Of a stretch of DNA of 64,000 nt, positions 47,101 to 56,366 are shown one piece after another (position 1 is the stretch's first letter; the number at the start of each line of letters is the position of its first letter). The stretch comes from Phycisphaerales bacterium (GTDB lineage: Bacteria; Planctomycetota; Phycisphaerae; Phycisphaerales; UBA1924). A program made the translations under genes and the position numbers. The stretch covers positions 1-64,000 of the forward strand of contig JALHOJ010000004.1 of NCBI GenBank assembly GCA_022843045.1, read 5' to 3'. The notes below the pieces were generated by a model that saw only the letters and a list, made by a program, of their open reading frames with translations, was not told the DNA's origin and made no database searches.

Positions 47101-50100
47101 GGACGATCACGCCTTCGAGTCGCCCTTCGAGCGGGCTGCCCAGGTCGTCAAGGAATGCTGATGTGCCCGCCAGCGTCTCGTTCTGGGCGGGGCGATACAC
47201 GTTGCCGCCGTACACATTGGTATCGATCAACGGTCCGGTGTCTTGGCCGCCCAGAGACACGCCCACTGGCCCACCCAGCGTGCTGTCGGGTCCATCGGGA
47301 GCGATGCCCGGGAACGGAGCGATCGAGCCAGGGCCAAAGCTCACCAGTTCGGTGACGCCCAAGCTGCCGTCCACTTCGACCAAGTCCAGACCTTCCGCAT
47401 CGATGGTGACGATGTCGCCGTTGGGCGTGGTGTTGGTGATCGCCTGCACCAGGCCCGTCACTTCGATGCGATAAACGTCGATCTCGGCACTGCCGTCGAA
47501 CTCCACGCGCGAGGTAGCGTCGCCGGTCACGCGGATGCGACCGATCGTGACGCGCTGCGGACGCCCGCCGCCGCCCGGCGAGGTCGTGTTGCTGCCCGTG
47601 ATGCGGAGGGTGCGACCGGCCGTGAGATCGGCCTGGATCTGCGCCACCACCACGCCTTGGCCGCCGTCAACGGGGACGACGCGAATCACGTCCAGTGGGC
47701 TGGCGGGGCCGCCGCCCACGAGCGAGATCGTGAAGCGAGCGCCGCCGTCATCGATGAACTCACGGGGCTCGTCGGGAACCAGGAAGAAGACCGAGTCGTC
47801 GCCCACGATGTCGATCTCGGGCGTGTCAACGAAGCGGATATCACTGTTGCGGCCCGTGTTCAGACCGATGGGGCCGCCATAGATCCCGCTGCGCGGATCG
47901 CCGTCTTCGTAGGCGTCCTGGGCAATCAAGATCGCGCCGATGGTCGAGTTGTCACTCGTGGAAATGTCAAACGGCCGGTTGCCGATGGATGATCCAACCA
48001 CGTGGAAGCCCACGCGGATCATGCCGATGTCACCAGCGATGCCACGGATGTTGTCGCCAGTCTGGAGGCGGAAGCCCGTGCCCGTGCCGCTGCGGCGAGC
48101 CGCATTTTCCGGATCCTGGTCCATGCCAACGCCGCCACCGATATCGATGTTGCCGACACCGCCGCCGCGAACGCGCATGGTGAGGAAGTTGACGTCGCCT
48201 TCCGCCGCGCCGTCGGCGGCGGCGCCCTGGAACGCACGGGGACCGTTGCCGATGGTCGGGTTGATGCCCGTGGCGATCAGGCCGACGCGACCGCCGATGT
48301 CGAAGGAGATGATGCCGCCGTCCGCGCTGGGTTCAGGCGCGCCGATATCACCGCCCGCAATGAGAGCCCACAGATCGCCCGAGATGGCGATGCTGCCGCC
48401 GTGCAAGGACATGGCGTCGTCATCGTTGAGACCGGTGTTGAAAAGACCGGACGCGGCGGTATCGCCGCCCGCGGGGCTGCCGTAGCCCATGCCGACCTGG
48501 AACGCGCCCATCGAGCCCGAGAGCAGCGTGATGGCATTGGCAAGTCCGCCGTTGGAACTGGAGAAGCCTGCGCCGCCGCCCGTGCGATAGGAGCCGAAAG
48601 TGGTGGATGCCAGGCCGCTGACCAGGAAGCTGTAGCTCGACAGGCCCGCGCCGTCGTCGACACCCTGCGGGTCGGTGACGACGAGGTAATAGAGGCCCGG
48701 TCCTTCGCGAGGCTTGACCTTGACGCGAGAGGAAGTGAAGCGCTGACGGTTGTTGGGATCGCCCAGCAGAGTTTCGGGGTCGGGCGATTCGGGAGCGCCG
48801 ACCGTGCGGCCCTGCGCATCGACGACGCGCACGTACACGCCCAGACCGGCGCGATCGTCCACGCCTTGGACGATGATGTCCGTGGTGCCATCCCAGACGA
48901 AGGAGTAGACGTCGGAAACGTCCTCGGCGAGGATGTTGTTGCGACCCGACAGATCGCCACGCACGCGGACGGCGGTGCCTCCCGAGCCGATGAACTCAGC
49001 GCTGGAGAGCGTGTTGTTGCGCAACCAGCCGCCACCATACAGGACGGCCTGGCTGGCGGGGCGCGTCAAGGCTGCGCCGTCGACGGCGAGACCTTCCATC
49101 GCGCCGCCGGAATAAAGGTGATCTCGCACTGTGGTGAGAGAATCGACCTGCGTGCCCAGGGGCGCGACGTATTCGCGCTCGCTGTAATTGAACACGTCGC
49201 GGGCGGGGCGCGTGATAGGCGAACTCAGGTCGCCGATGACGGTGATGTCGGCCTGGCCGCGTCCACCGATGGCGATCTCGCCGACGGAGCGACCGACCAC
49301 GATCGCGCCTTCCGTGCGATAGATCGGATCGATCGTCACGGGACGGGAGAAGTCAAAGTCGGGCTCGATGGCGAACGCGCCCGCGTCGGTCTGGGTCGTC
49401 AGCGAGCCCAGATCGCCCGCGACCGTGACCGAGCCGACGAGGTAGCTGACGCTGAGGCGATTGAGCGCGCCGGTGAACTGGGAGTTGCCGTGAACGATGC
49501 CGTGGACGAGCACGGAGTTCATGGACTGTCCGTTGGGCACGAAGATGCCCTGATCGGCGCGGATGAAACTGCTGTCTGCGTCGGGCTCGACGATGAAGTC
49601 GTCGGCGGAGAAGATACCGCCGCCGCCCAAGTAGTTGTTCGGATCTCGAATCCACGGCGAGCCGATGACGACCGACCCAGCGAACTCCGGAAGGCCGGCG
49701 ATGCCGAAGTCCTCACCCTGATCATTCACGTTGAAGGCGTACCCAAAGCCGGCGCTTTCGAAATCATCTGAGAACCCGTTGGCCACGTTGGTGTTCAGGG
49801 TGAAGCCGAAGCCTTGCTCGAAGAAGTCATCGTTGGGCTGCGGATCTTCGCGAGCCTGAATGACACCACCCCAGACCGAAAGGCTCGAACGCCCGTCAAC
49901 GTTGTTGAGCTGGACGCGGCCGATACCGTCGTTGAAGTTGGGCCGACCGTCGTCGTTGGTGTCGACGAGCAGGATGTCCGCTCCCTGAGGACGGCCCAGC
50001 GCGATCGTGCGCTGCATGGCGTTGCCGTACAGATCGAACACGGACACAGAAGCGCCGACAGGCCCGGTGAGTACAACCACGGCACCGAAGATCTTGGGCT

Positions 50101-50980
50101 CAAGCAGCGACGCGAACAGCGAGTTACGGAAGTTGAACGTGACGTCGTCCACCTCAAACGCGCTGAAGCCCGGCAGCGAGAACGCTCCAATCTGCTCGAT
50201 TCGGACTGAGTCGAAGAAGTCGCCACCGGCTTCGAGCTGGTATGTTCCCACACCCAGCGCCGCGTTGCCGCCGGCCAAAATCGCGTTGCGCAATTGCTGG
50301 CCCGTGAAGGTTGCGAGCACCGCGTTGTCACGAATCAACGACACTCGGACGTTGTTGGTGTCAAGTCCGGAAGAGTCAGAGTTGTTGGCCGCCGTCTGGT
50401 TGGGACGGATCGTGAACCGCACCTGATCGGTCGTGCGGGGCAGGTTGACGTTCTGCTCCTGGCGAGGGCGGAACTCCAAGAACTCGCCGATCTGATTCAG
50501 ATCGGTGCGAAGATACCGGTCCTGAATGTTGACGTCGTTGCCAAAGTCGCTGGCCACGGCGATGTCCGCCGCGGGCTGGATGTTGTGCACGACCCGCACC
50601 GACTCGGGCAGGAACGTGAAGCCGCTGGCCACGGGCTGATAGAGCGACTGGTTGAAGTCGAGAATGGTCTGGGTGTTGTCAACTTCAGGGATCTCGTAGT
50701 CGTCGGCCAGCCAAGGCACGACATAGCCGAAGTACGCCCGCACGGTGCCCAGGCCCGTCGCAGGGTCCACGGAGTCTTGCGTCACCGCCAGCGTGAAGAG
50801 CAGTTCGCGATTCTCAAGTCGCTCCATCTGGGGGCCGCGGTCTGTGAGCCCGGCCCATCGCGCGAGGCGAGCGCCAAGACCAAGGCCGACCGATGCGGTT
50901 GAGCTCGTGTCAACGCGCCCGTCCTGCGCGCGCGACGACATACGGGAAGTGGAACGACCAAAGCGAGTGAACAGACCCAT
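41153..50980 (-). CDS. Giant (about 3276 aa) beta-repeat surface/adhesin-like protein with LEPR-XLL-type N-terminal motif
   Basis: N-terminal MERLENRELLF; many GxITVxGxV-type beta-helix repeats; pre-peptidase-like domain; start trimmed to MGLFTRFGRSTSRMSSR. Confidence 0.88.
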   Translation of the reverse strand: MGLFTRFGRSTSRMSSRAQDGRVDTSSTASVGLGLGARLARWAGLTDRGPQMERLENRELLFTLAVTQDSVDPATGLGTVRAYFGYVVPWLADDYEIPEVDNTQTILDFNQSLYQPVASGFTFLPESVRVVHNIQPAADIAVASDFGNDVNIQDRYLRTDLNQIGEFLEFRPRQEQNVNLPRTTDQVRFTIRPNQTAANNSDSSGLDTNNVRVSLIRDNAVLATFTGQQLRNAILAGGNAALGVGTYQLEAGGDFFDSVRIEQIGAFSLPGFSAFEVDDVTFNFRNSLFASLLEPKIFGAVVVLTGPVGASVSVFDLYGNAMQRTIALGRPQGADILLVDTNDDGRPNFNDGIGRVQLNNVDGRSSLSVWGGVIQAREDPQPNDDFFEQGFGFTLNTNVANGFSDDFESAGFGYAFNVNDQGEDFGIAGLPEFAGSVVIGSPWIRDPNNYLGGGGIFSADDFIVEPDADSSFIRADQGIFVPNGQSMNSVLVHGIVHGNSQFTGALNRLSVSYLVGSVTVAGDLGSLTTQTDAGAFAIEPDFDFSRPVTIDPIYRTEGAIVVGRSVGEIAIGGRGQADITVIGDLSSPITRPARDVFNYSEREYVAPLGTQVDSLTTVRDHLYSGGAMEGLAVDGAALTRPASQAVLYGGGWLRNNTLSSAEFIGSGGTAVRVRGDLSGRNNILAEDVSDVYSFVWDGTTDIIVQGVDDRAGLGVYVRVVDAQGRTVGAPESPDPETLLGDPNNRQRFTSSRVKVKPREGPGLYYLVVTDPQGVDDGAGLSSYSFLVSGLASTTFGSYRTGGGAGFSSSNGGLANAITLLSGSMGAFQVGMGYGSPAGGDTAASGLFNTGLNDDDAMSLHGGSIAISGDLWALIAGGDIGAPEPSADGGIISFDIGGRVGLIATGINPTIGNGPRAFQGAAADGAAEGDVNFLTMRVRGGGVGNIDIGGGVGMDQDPENAARRSGTGTGFRLQTGDNIRGIAGDIGMIRVGFHVVGSSIGNRPFDISTSDNSTIGAILIAQDAYEDGDPRSGIYGGPIGLNTGRNSDIRFVDTPEIDIVGDDSVFFLVPDEPREFIDDGGARFTISLVGGGPASPLDVIRVVPVDGGQGVVVAQIQADLTAGRTLRITGSNTTSPGGGGRPQRVTIGRIRVTGDATSRVEFDGSAEIDVYRIEVTGLVQAITNTTPNGDIVTIDAEGLDLVEVDGSLGVTELVSFGPGSIAPFPGIAPDGPDSTLGGPVGVSLGGQDTGPLIDTNVYGGNVYRPAQNETLAGTSAFLDDLGSPLEGRLEGVIVRTGSLSRVAAKGAVRNIILQGDDAVLGDVRINSDGITVLDGFEGLLGTVYAFRVALVDVGDGIATRLDGNPLGAPGVYAADDIGTVTGPASITVPGTGQGGPSVKPTQVSGVIIAGNLVRFNQGPIVLPNGFTFDFTEDGITNLLLPGGRYVDAYVGSDTLDSFWTSFNYGENRFFYGDLGQIDVTDAVFTRNRFSLRDLDVFDADGTVFDASRMQLGGSLGTMTVLGFSNSTLLGTGRDFVPTDIRVERDIDRITVEEDASDVTISATGDFTGGFTARNYIRAALSVNGQIRTMSATQDLRGSSISAGQLDALTIGRNIASSTIAVSGELTNITIADRALNTDVLVSGPDGRIGTITAVNGFQGRVRSSGPISTLTVTAGDFDAEVSTTERNANVNTITAGRDVAIRGFVNGTVSTITAGRHIGLASRPGDAFVAQLNINNIAAPNGTLYSDLRAGGTLASVRLGGAPNKPENDQTGRGSLVAYNGITAVTINGDFGGDILSYSGGIGSIAITNGSFLPDRLIAAYRGSIASLTITGGDLLGNVYADDDITSLVVNGNGQPFGNIGIDAAKTPFNVVDARRNQLPQDVFARSGFDGALIRAGRDIVSINVSGSVFESGFHAVRNITNITVGGRVSNNTDFGSKGSFFAAGDSIVRVSTGVNFADTLFVAGLVSLGADNRPGGFDANEDVVKSGTIGTIISPGGAFGVTFVAGAEAGADGVYGDLAGTLADESLDDALALGVSTIGTLNIGGTLANAQVIADVIPQSILNDNRYAIKRVPSQLADYVLDAGVGFAGTQFSGTRSVTVGGATYTLNFSGPGEAFFTFGVPGGILSSGVGAPDFTVTLRNSGPTSAFSITSSTGVVDNFHLWTNNNASLATLAVNGRVQGNSTFLVDGGVANVTGGTTASASNAFNEFFRPRFDIGGDVTRIAYTDLSNVFITARNVGTLTVTGDFGSGPNTATLRALNMGTATISGSLRGTISADGNFTGLAVTGQGDRAAVRAGRTLGPVTFGGQLSRSLISAGRDIGTVTIGGQMFDSAISAGVDLGRDAQFDGTGVDADSLRSGSIGNVTISGDFRESDITAGFIRGQDRFFGTNDDRIAGGRGAIGNVTINGTQTGSVRSTESYRIASNGTLGTVTLAGLTFNGTRGNFATLAPALPPQSAQIESIRVSNESFIPAAVVEFNQPMDFSSLPRALSVAEVRGGGEVEIRLVEGLDYTLSYNEANNGLIITFSRSLVSANLPVVPGRPGPGVYRIRLDSTVARARLVDAGFDGNGNGLIEQSDDFVGGVVAGDAGDKITAEVVNVGGSRYDLYGPSNLNFILDNADAPDNLPDTNRAITVDGFIGDHPDNDTTNFRFGGDVDLYTITVLAGQILRISPLSGGASGASFRVLNTDGTPVDLLNATATTISLPVPDVNAPFETGAQQAYLMRVSGTFIIAVGVTDNVAVPGTVNNPVQTVPGSVGPYSFTVEIFDDGDSGFTNTTDAGDGNTLVPAPLPIDFAGNDGVFGTPDDQSKLLINNYTFTLDRGLDGVVNTADDIVTGVDGEGAVSTRVGNRLVQTVESAVGSRGSIGVPNKFQADVDIFHLNNRQPIAPGQKMRLTLRLSETGSDLGSLSIPTTQDLRGYVQFAFFETTGSLGLDDANLIFSSSDFRANGGTANSTIGQSAATTYGFDANGDYFIEFIVPQAQGTSNGAGTFAAYVQGIINSDYELEVVTDGSGNTQRRTQRIFLETNGGTVNWLETGNRDTRLTPLDVKTLGLVGSAINGQPLQTYVLNNTVTQLNSLFQSIGVDVIFSTNPADFEFEDFSTIYLSSLQDPINALFDTFTAFNFLSIAQGNFNQIFNPVQPYGVSQRSDPFNTRLDDEAVVFFPSLSLIGRTPAPADVDLLIENFTAAIARRAGEIMGARITTFDSVNNFGNQFDAFASNSVDHGRDDRTFNPTYVIADFSRPLSGSADTITTTNFFLGRQIGTELLRQNLSPRI

Positions 50981-51633
50981 ACATACTCCTGTCCGTTCCG
51001 CGCGGAGTTCGCGCGCGAGTGCTGAAAGTAGGTGGGCTTCCGCCCGCCGTCCGGCAGAAATCCCAGGTCGCCTGTTCAAGGCTCCCTGAGGACAACCACC
51101 ATCCCGCCCCCGCCCCGTGACCGACCCCGTCTGCTCCAAGCCCCTGGGCGGTCGCGCCGAGTGTCGACGCCACCACCATCAATCAACGCAACCACTGTCC
51201 GACTCATCCATCAACCATCGCCGCGTGTTGTGCTTCGGGAGCGCCGCTCTCGGCGCTGCGCGTGGCTCGTGTGGACGGCGCTCTCGCGCCAGTCCCCGCC
51301 CGCATCGGGCCGCGGCTTGCGCCGCTACCCATCGCGCCGCTCTCGCGACGCTGCAACATCAGCATACCCGACCAGACCTCACTTCACAAGCCTTCCCGAG
51401 GCCCTTCTTGCGAAAAGGCCCAAGAAAACAATGGATGCACGGGCGAGGATGCGATGGCGAACGAGTTCTATCCGCAATCCAGCCGGGATGGTTCCATACC
51501 AAACATTATACTAACTGCTCTTTCAGATCAGTTATGAGACGATTCCCAACACGACCGATGCCATTACGCGCACTTCTTGCCACAGATTACCCAAAGCCCC
51601 AACCAATGTCTGTCACAGACCGACTTCCTCTCT

Positions 51634-52896
51634 ATGGCCTTGAACCCGCCGGATGCTGTGCAGTTTCTTCCCGCCTTGTCGCTGGGGTTGGCGGCGGCGA
51701 TCGCGATTCCGTTGCTCGCGGTAGGCGGGCTGCTGTGGTGGTCGGGGCAGAAGTTGATGAAGCCGCTGGTGGCGTTCGCGGCGGGGTGCGTGGGTGCGCT
51801 GGTTGGGCTGGGGGTTGCGGCGTTGATGCAGAACAGCATTGCGCTGATTTTCCTGCCAGTGGCGGGTTTGGGGGTGGGTGTCGCGCTGGGGCTGATGCTT
51901 TTCCGGCTGGCGACGGCGCTGGTGGCGGGGGCGATGGCGTTCATGGTGGTGGCGTCGGTTGGGAGCAGCGTGGTGATGCCCAAGCACGCGGTGCTTGCCC
52001 CGGCGCCGCAAGTCGCGCGGACCGAGAGCGTGCAGGAGGGCGCATCGATGTCCGCCGCAGCGCCTGCGCCGCACGAAGCAGCGGCTCAGTCACTCAAAGA
52101 ACTCGCGACGGAGAGCATCGCTCGCGCGAAAGCCGCGGCGGCGGCGCGGCCGGCGCAGTCGTTTGATGGAAAGCAGGACGCGAAGGGCGAGAGCGCGAAG
52201 GAGTACGTGGATGTGCGACAACTTCGCGTGGGTGACAACCCGCTCGCGGTGGAGGAAGTGCGGGTGGATTCGGGACATCGCCACCTGGTGATTCGCAGCG
52301 GACCCACGCCTGAGGAACGCAAGAAGCTTGAGGAGCAGCAATCCTCGCCACTGGAAAAGCTAAAACTGGACGGGCTGGGTGGTGCCGGCGGGTTGCTGGG
52401 CCAGTTCAAGGCGGATGCGGAGAATCCTGACGCCGCGGCGCAGAAGTTTGCGGCGTTGCTGGGCGGGGTGGGCGGGACGGCGAACGCAGCGGATGCTGCG
52501 GCGCAGGTACCGATGCGTTCGGTCGTCATCGTGCTGGCGCTCGCGGGATCGATCGCGGCGACGGTCTTCGGGCTTGCGCTGTGGAAGCATCGCCAGACCG
52601 TCGCGCTGGTCGCGGCGGGGCTGGGTTCGGGGTTCTTGGTGAGCGGCGCGAGTGTCATGCTGCTTGCGGCCAAGCCTGACGCGGAGTGGCTGACGGGCTT
52701 GATGGCGAGCATGTTGTTTGCGGGCTTGTGGCTGGCGCTCACGGTGCTGGGCGCGATATCGCAACTTCGACGGGCGCGGGCGACGCAGATCGAAGAGACT
52801 GGCGGGGTGGCGGGCACGATTCGCAGCAAGCCGGTGGAGGAGGGGAAGGCGAAGCGGAAGGTGACGCGGATTCCGGCGGCGAAGAAGGCGGCGTGA
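51634..52896 (+). CDS. Hypothetical multi-TM membrane protein
   Basis: Several hydrophobic segments; start MALNPPDAVQFLPALS. Confidence 0.65.
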   Translation: MALNPPDAVQFLPALSLGLAAAIAIPLLAVGGLLWWSGQKLMKPLVAFAAGCVGALVGLGVAALMQNSIALIFLPVAGLGVGVALGLMLFRLATALVAGAMAFMVVASVGSSVVMPKHAVLAPAPQVARTESVQEGASMSAAAPAPHEAAAQSLKELATESIARAKAAAAARPAQSFDGKQDAKGESAKEYVDVRQLRVGDNPLAVEEVRVDSGHRHLVIRSGPTPEERKKLEEQQSSPLEKLKLDGLGGAGGLLGQFKADAENPDAAAQKFAALLGGVGGTANAADAAAQVPMRSVVIVLALAGSIAATVFGLALWKHRQTVALVAAGLGSGFLVSGASVMLLAAKPDAEWLTGLMASMLFAGLWLALTVLGAISQLRRARATQIEETGGVAGTIRSKPVEEGKAKRKVTRIPAAKKAA

Positions 52897-52923
52897 GAGG
52901 GGCGGATTCGTGGCGATGATGGG

Positions 52924-53769
52924 ATGGCGGGATGGCGCGAGTTGCGGGGGAGGTGCGCGCTATGCTCGCGCGTGTGCACGCTCTCGGTCATTGCGATTCG
53001 TGGGGAACAGGTCGGTGGGTCTCGCGCGGGCTATCGCGTGGTGATGAATCGCGACGAGCGCGATGATCGGCCAGAGGCCAAGCCGCCTGCAATTCACTTG
53101 TATCATGGGACGCGCGCTCTGGCGCCCGTCGATGCGCTTGCGGGCGGGACGTGGATCGGCGTGAACGCGCACGGAATGACGTTCACGCTCATGAATCGCA
53201 CGGACACGGTCAAGCCTGCGCCGCCCGAGCGACCGCTGTCGCGGGGGTTGATCATTCCGGCGCTCGCGCACCATGCTCGGCTCGAAGACGCCATCGAAGC
53301 GGCTCGGGCGTTGGACTGGTCGCGATATCCGCCTTGTCGACTGACGATTTTCGCGCCCGGTGCAGTGGTCGCGGCGTCACCTCGGATTGCGACGTTCTCC
53401 TGGAGCGGGGATGCCCAGATCGGAAAGGGCGTTGACGAGTCGATCTTCGCCAGTCCCGCTGCGTGCTTTGCGAGTTCGGGGTTGGGGGATGCGCTTGTGC
53501 AGATTCGCGTGCAGTTGTTTGAGCAGACGGTGCAAGGCGGGCTTGATCCGAGCGGGCAGTCTCGGTTTCATCAGCATCGCTGGCCCGAGTCCTCCCCCAC
53601 TAGCGTGTTGATGAGCCGGCCCGCGCATCGGACGGTGTCGATCACGACCGTGGAGGTCGGCGAGACGATCACGATGGCATACTCGCCAGTTCGGCGGGCG
53701 ACGGGTCCGGGAACTGACGAGTTGGTCGTGACAGAGCCGGTCCTTGCGAGTCTGGTTCGGCGCGATTGA
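52924..53769 (+). CDS. NRDE/TANGO2-like family protein
   Basis: RVVMNRDERDDRPEAKPP ... GGTWIGVNAHGMTFTLMNR. Confidence 0.82.
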   Translation: MAGWRELRGRCALCSRVCTLSVIAIRGEQVGGSRAGYRVVMNRDERDDRPEAKPPAIHLYHGTRALAPVDALAGGTWIGVNAHGMTFTLMNRTDTVKPAPPERPLSRGLIIPALAHHARLEDAIEAARALDWSRYPPCRLTIFAPGAVVAASPRIATFSWSGDAQIGKGVDESIFASPAACFASSGLGDALVQIRVQLFEQTVQGGLDPSGQSRFHQHRWPESSPTSVLMSRPAHRTVSITTVEVGETITMAYSPVRRATGPGTDELVVTEPVLASLVRRD

Positions 53770-53832
53770 CGGCGATCCCGCGTCTTTGTGGCGGAGGGGA
53801 CACCCGCCCGGGCTTTTCCTACCCTTGGCCAC

Positions 53833-54783
53833 ATGTCCGCAGCCGGCGTTGTTGCCAGCACATCTCCGAGTTTGCCTGTCGCAGCGGCCCCCGCGCTGCA
53901 TCGCGTGGGTGCGCCGGTCACATGGTCGCAGGCGCTGAACCCGGCACGGATGGTTGCCCAGATTGTCCGCGATCGATCGCTGATCTGGCAGTTTGCGCAG
54001 CGGGACATTGCAGCGCGGCATCGCGGGTCGTGGCTGGGCATCCTGTGGGTGCTGCTGCATCCGCTGGTGATGCTGGCGGTGTACACGTTCGTGTTTGCAA
54101 TCATCTGGGAGGCGCGGTGGTCGGAGACTGGCGCAGGGGGAGCGGCGGGTCCGCTGACGGGGACGCTGGCGGAGAAGGCGACGTTCGCGATCACGCTGTT
54201 TTGCGGGTTGGTCGTGTATGAGGTGTTTTCGGTGAGCGTGAGCAACGCGCCGACACTTGTGGTGCACAATCCCAACTACGTGAAGAAGGTGATTTTTCCT
54301 CTGGAGGTGCTGCCCCTGGCGCAGGTGCTGGCAGCGCTTGTGCTCTCGGCGGTTGGGATCGGCGTGCTGCTGGTGGCCAACCTCGCGCTGCGGCACACGG
54401 TGTCGGCGACGATTTGGGCGGTGCCGCTGGTGCTGGTGCCGCTGGTGTTGCTGGCGGGGGGGCTCACGATGCTGGCGAGCGCGCTGGGAGTGTTTCTGCG
54501 TGATCTGCGCGTGATCGTGACGGTGCTGGTGCAGATCCTGTTTTTCATGACGCCGATTTTGTACCCGGCGGAGAAGCTCGCGAAGCTCCCCGCGTGGTTG
54601 CAGTCGCTGCTCTCGTTCAATCCGCTGGCGCCGATCTTTGAGAGCGCGCGGGCGACGCTGGTGTTTGGCGCGATGCCCGACTTCGCTGGCCTGGCGTATG
54701 CGGCGGCAGTCGGGTGCGTTGCGTTTGTGATTGGCTACGCAGTCTTCACCAAGGCGAAGAGGGGGTTCGCGGATGTCCTCTAG
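53833..54783 (+). CDS. ABC-2 type polysaccharide export permease (Wzm-like)
   Basis: LIWQFAQRDIAARHRGSWLGILWVLLHPLVMLAVYTFVF. Confidence 0.9.
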   Translation: MSAAGVVASTSPSLPVAAAPALHRVGAPVTWSQALNPARMVAQIVRDRSLIWQFAQRDIAARHRGSWLGILWVLLHPLVMLAVYTFVFAIIWEARWSETGAGGAAGPLTGTLAEKATFAITLFCGLVVYEVFSVSVSNAPTLVVHNPNYVKKVIFPLEVLPLAQVLAALVLSAVGIGVLLVANLALRHTVSATIWAVPLVLVPLVLLAGGLTMLASALGVFLRDLRVIVTVLVQILFFMTPILYPAEKLAKLPAWLQSLLSFNPLAPIFESARATLVFGAMPDFAGLAYAAAVGCVAFVIGYAVFTKAKRGFADVL

Positions 54784-56359
54784 CGCGACGCCCAGTTCGA
54801 CGCCAATTGCGGCAAGCGTCGGTCCTTCGCTCGCGGAGGCGCTGGCGATGGAGGACCCGGTGGACTTTGTGGGTCCGAGCGGGTTGATTGAGCCCAAGGT
54901 CGCCGGATCGCTCGCGACCAACAGCGACGCGCCGGTTGCGATCCATGTCCAGGGCGTGGGGAAGTGCTATCAGATTTACAACAACCCGGCGGATCGCCTC
55001 AAGCAGGCGTTGTTTCGCTTCCGCAACAAGAAGTATGCGCGGGACTTCTGGGCGTTGCGGGATGTGTCGCTGACGGTGCGCAAGGGCGAGAGCCTGGGCA
55101 TCCTGGGCCGCAACGGGAGCGGGAAGAGCACGCTGCTGCAGATCATCGCGGGGACGCTGGCGCCGACGACGGGGTTTGCCGAAGTCGCGGGACGGGTCGC
55201 GGCGTTGCTCGAGCTAGGAAGCGGATTCAACCCGGACTTCACGGGTCGCGAGAATGTGTACCTGAACGCGGCGATTCTGGGGCTGAACCGAGCGCAGATC
55301 GATGAGCGGTTTGACGCGATCGCGGCGTTTGCGGACATCGGCGAGTTCATCGATCAGCCGGTCAAGACGTACTCGTCGGGGATGCTGGTGCGTCTGGCGT
55401 TCGCGGTGCAGGTGCAGGTGGAGCCGGACATCCTGATCGTCGATGAGGCGCTCGCGGTGGGCGATGCGCTGTTTCAGAAGCGCTGCTACACGCGGCTGGA
55501 GGAACTCCGCGCCAAGGGTGTCACGCTGCTGTTCGTCAGCCACAGCCAGGAGAGCGTGCGGACGCTCACTTCGCATGCGATCTTGCTCGACAAGGGGCGG
55601 GTGGTCGCGAGCGGCACGTCGGCGGATGTCATTCTCGAGTACCGCAAGCTTTTGCACGAGGCGGAGAAGTCGTTCTTTGATCGGGAGATCAAGCGGCATC
55701 AGCAACCTGCGATGCCGAGCGATCCCGCTGCAAGCATGACGCCAACCGGATCCGTGAACGGAACGCATGCCACGAAACAGCACGAAGCGGCTTCAACTGT
55801 GACCGCTCCCGCCGCGACGGGCGCGACGCGGAATCTGTCGTTTGGGGATCAGGACGCGACCATCACGCGCGTCGAAGTGCTGGACGCGACGGGCGAGCCG
55901 GCGACGTACTTCACATCGGGACAGGCGCTGTCGATCCGCGTGCACTTCCAGTGCCACGAGCCAGTCAGCCGACTCAACGTCGCGATCCGCCTGCGCAACA
56001 AGCAAGGCGTGATGGTGACGAGTTGGGGCACGTTCAATCAGGACCTGGCGGTGCTGGATGATGCCCGCGCGACCGAGGCACAGCGCGCCAACACCTTCTG
56101 GCGGCGCTCCTTTGCGAAGGGATACAAGGGCTGGGTGCAGTTCGACTTCGGATGCACGTTGGGCACGGATCTGTACGAAGTGCAGGCGGGTCTGGTGGAG
56201 GAACTCGACACGTCGTACATGAATCAGCGGATCATTCACTGGAAGGACGAGGCCGGGTTCTTTCAGGTGGGCGTCGTTCGGCAGGCGGCACAGACGCCCC
56301 GCGAACAGTTCTTTGGCGGCCTGGTGAACTTGCAGATCAAGGCGACGTCGCCGGACTAA
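54773..56359 (+). CDS. Polysaccharide ABC transporter ATPase with C-terminal carbohydrate-binding-like domain (Wzt-like)
   Basis: LGILGRNGSGKSTLLQIIAGTLAPTTG; YSSGMLVRLAFAVQVQVEPDILIVDEALAVGD; long C-terminal domain. Confidence 0.92.
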   Translation: MSSSATPSSTPIAASVGPSLAEALAMEDPVDFVGPSGLIEPKVAGSLATNSDAPVAIHVQGVGKCYQIYNNPADRLKQALFRFRNKKYARDFWALRDVSLTVRKGESLGILGRNGSGKSTLLQIIAGTLAPTTGFAEVAGRVAALLELGSGFNPDFTGRENVYLNAAILGLNRAQIDERFDAIAAFADIGEFIDQPVKTYSSGMLVRLAFAVQVQVEPDILIVDEALAVGDALFQKRCYTRLEELRAKGVTLLFVSHSQESVRTLTSHAILLDKGRVVASGTSADVILEYRKLLHEAEKSFFDREIKRHQQPAMPSDPAASMTPTGSVNGTHATKQHEAASTVTAPAATGATRNLSFGDQDATITRVEVLDATGEPATYFTSGQALSIRVHFQCHEPVSRLNVAIRLRNKQGVMVTSWGTFNQDLAVLDDARATEAQRANTFWRRSFAKGYKGWVQFDFGCTLGTDLYEVQAGLVEELDTSYMNQRIIHWKDEAGFFQVGVVRQAAQTPREQFFGGLVNLQIKATSPD

Positions 56360-56366
56360 ATCACGC

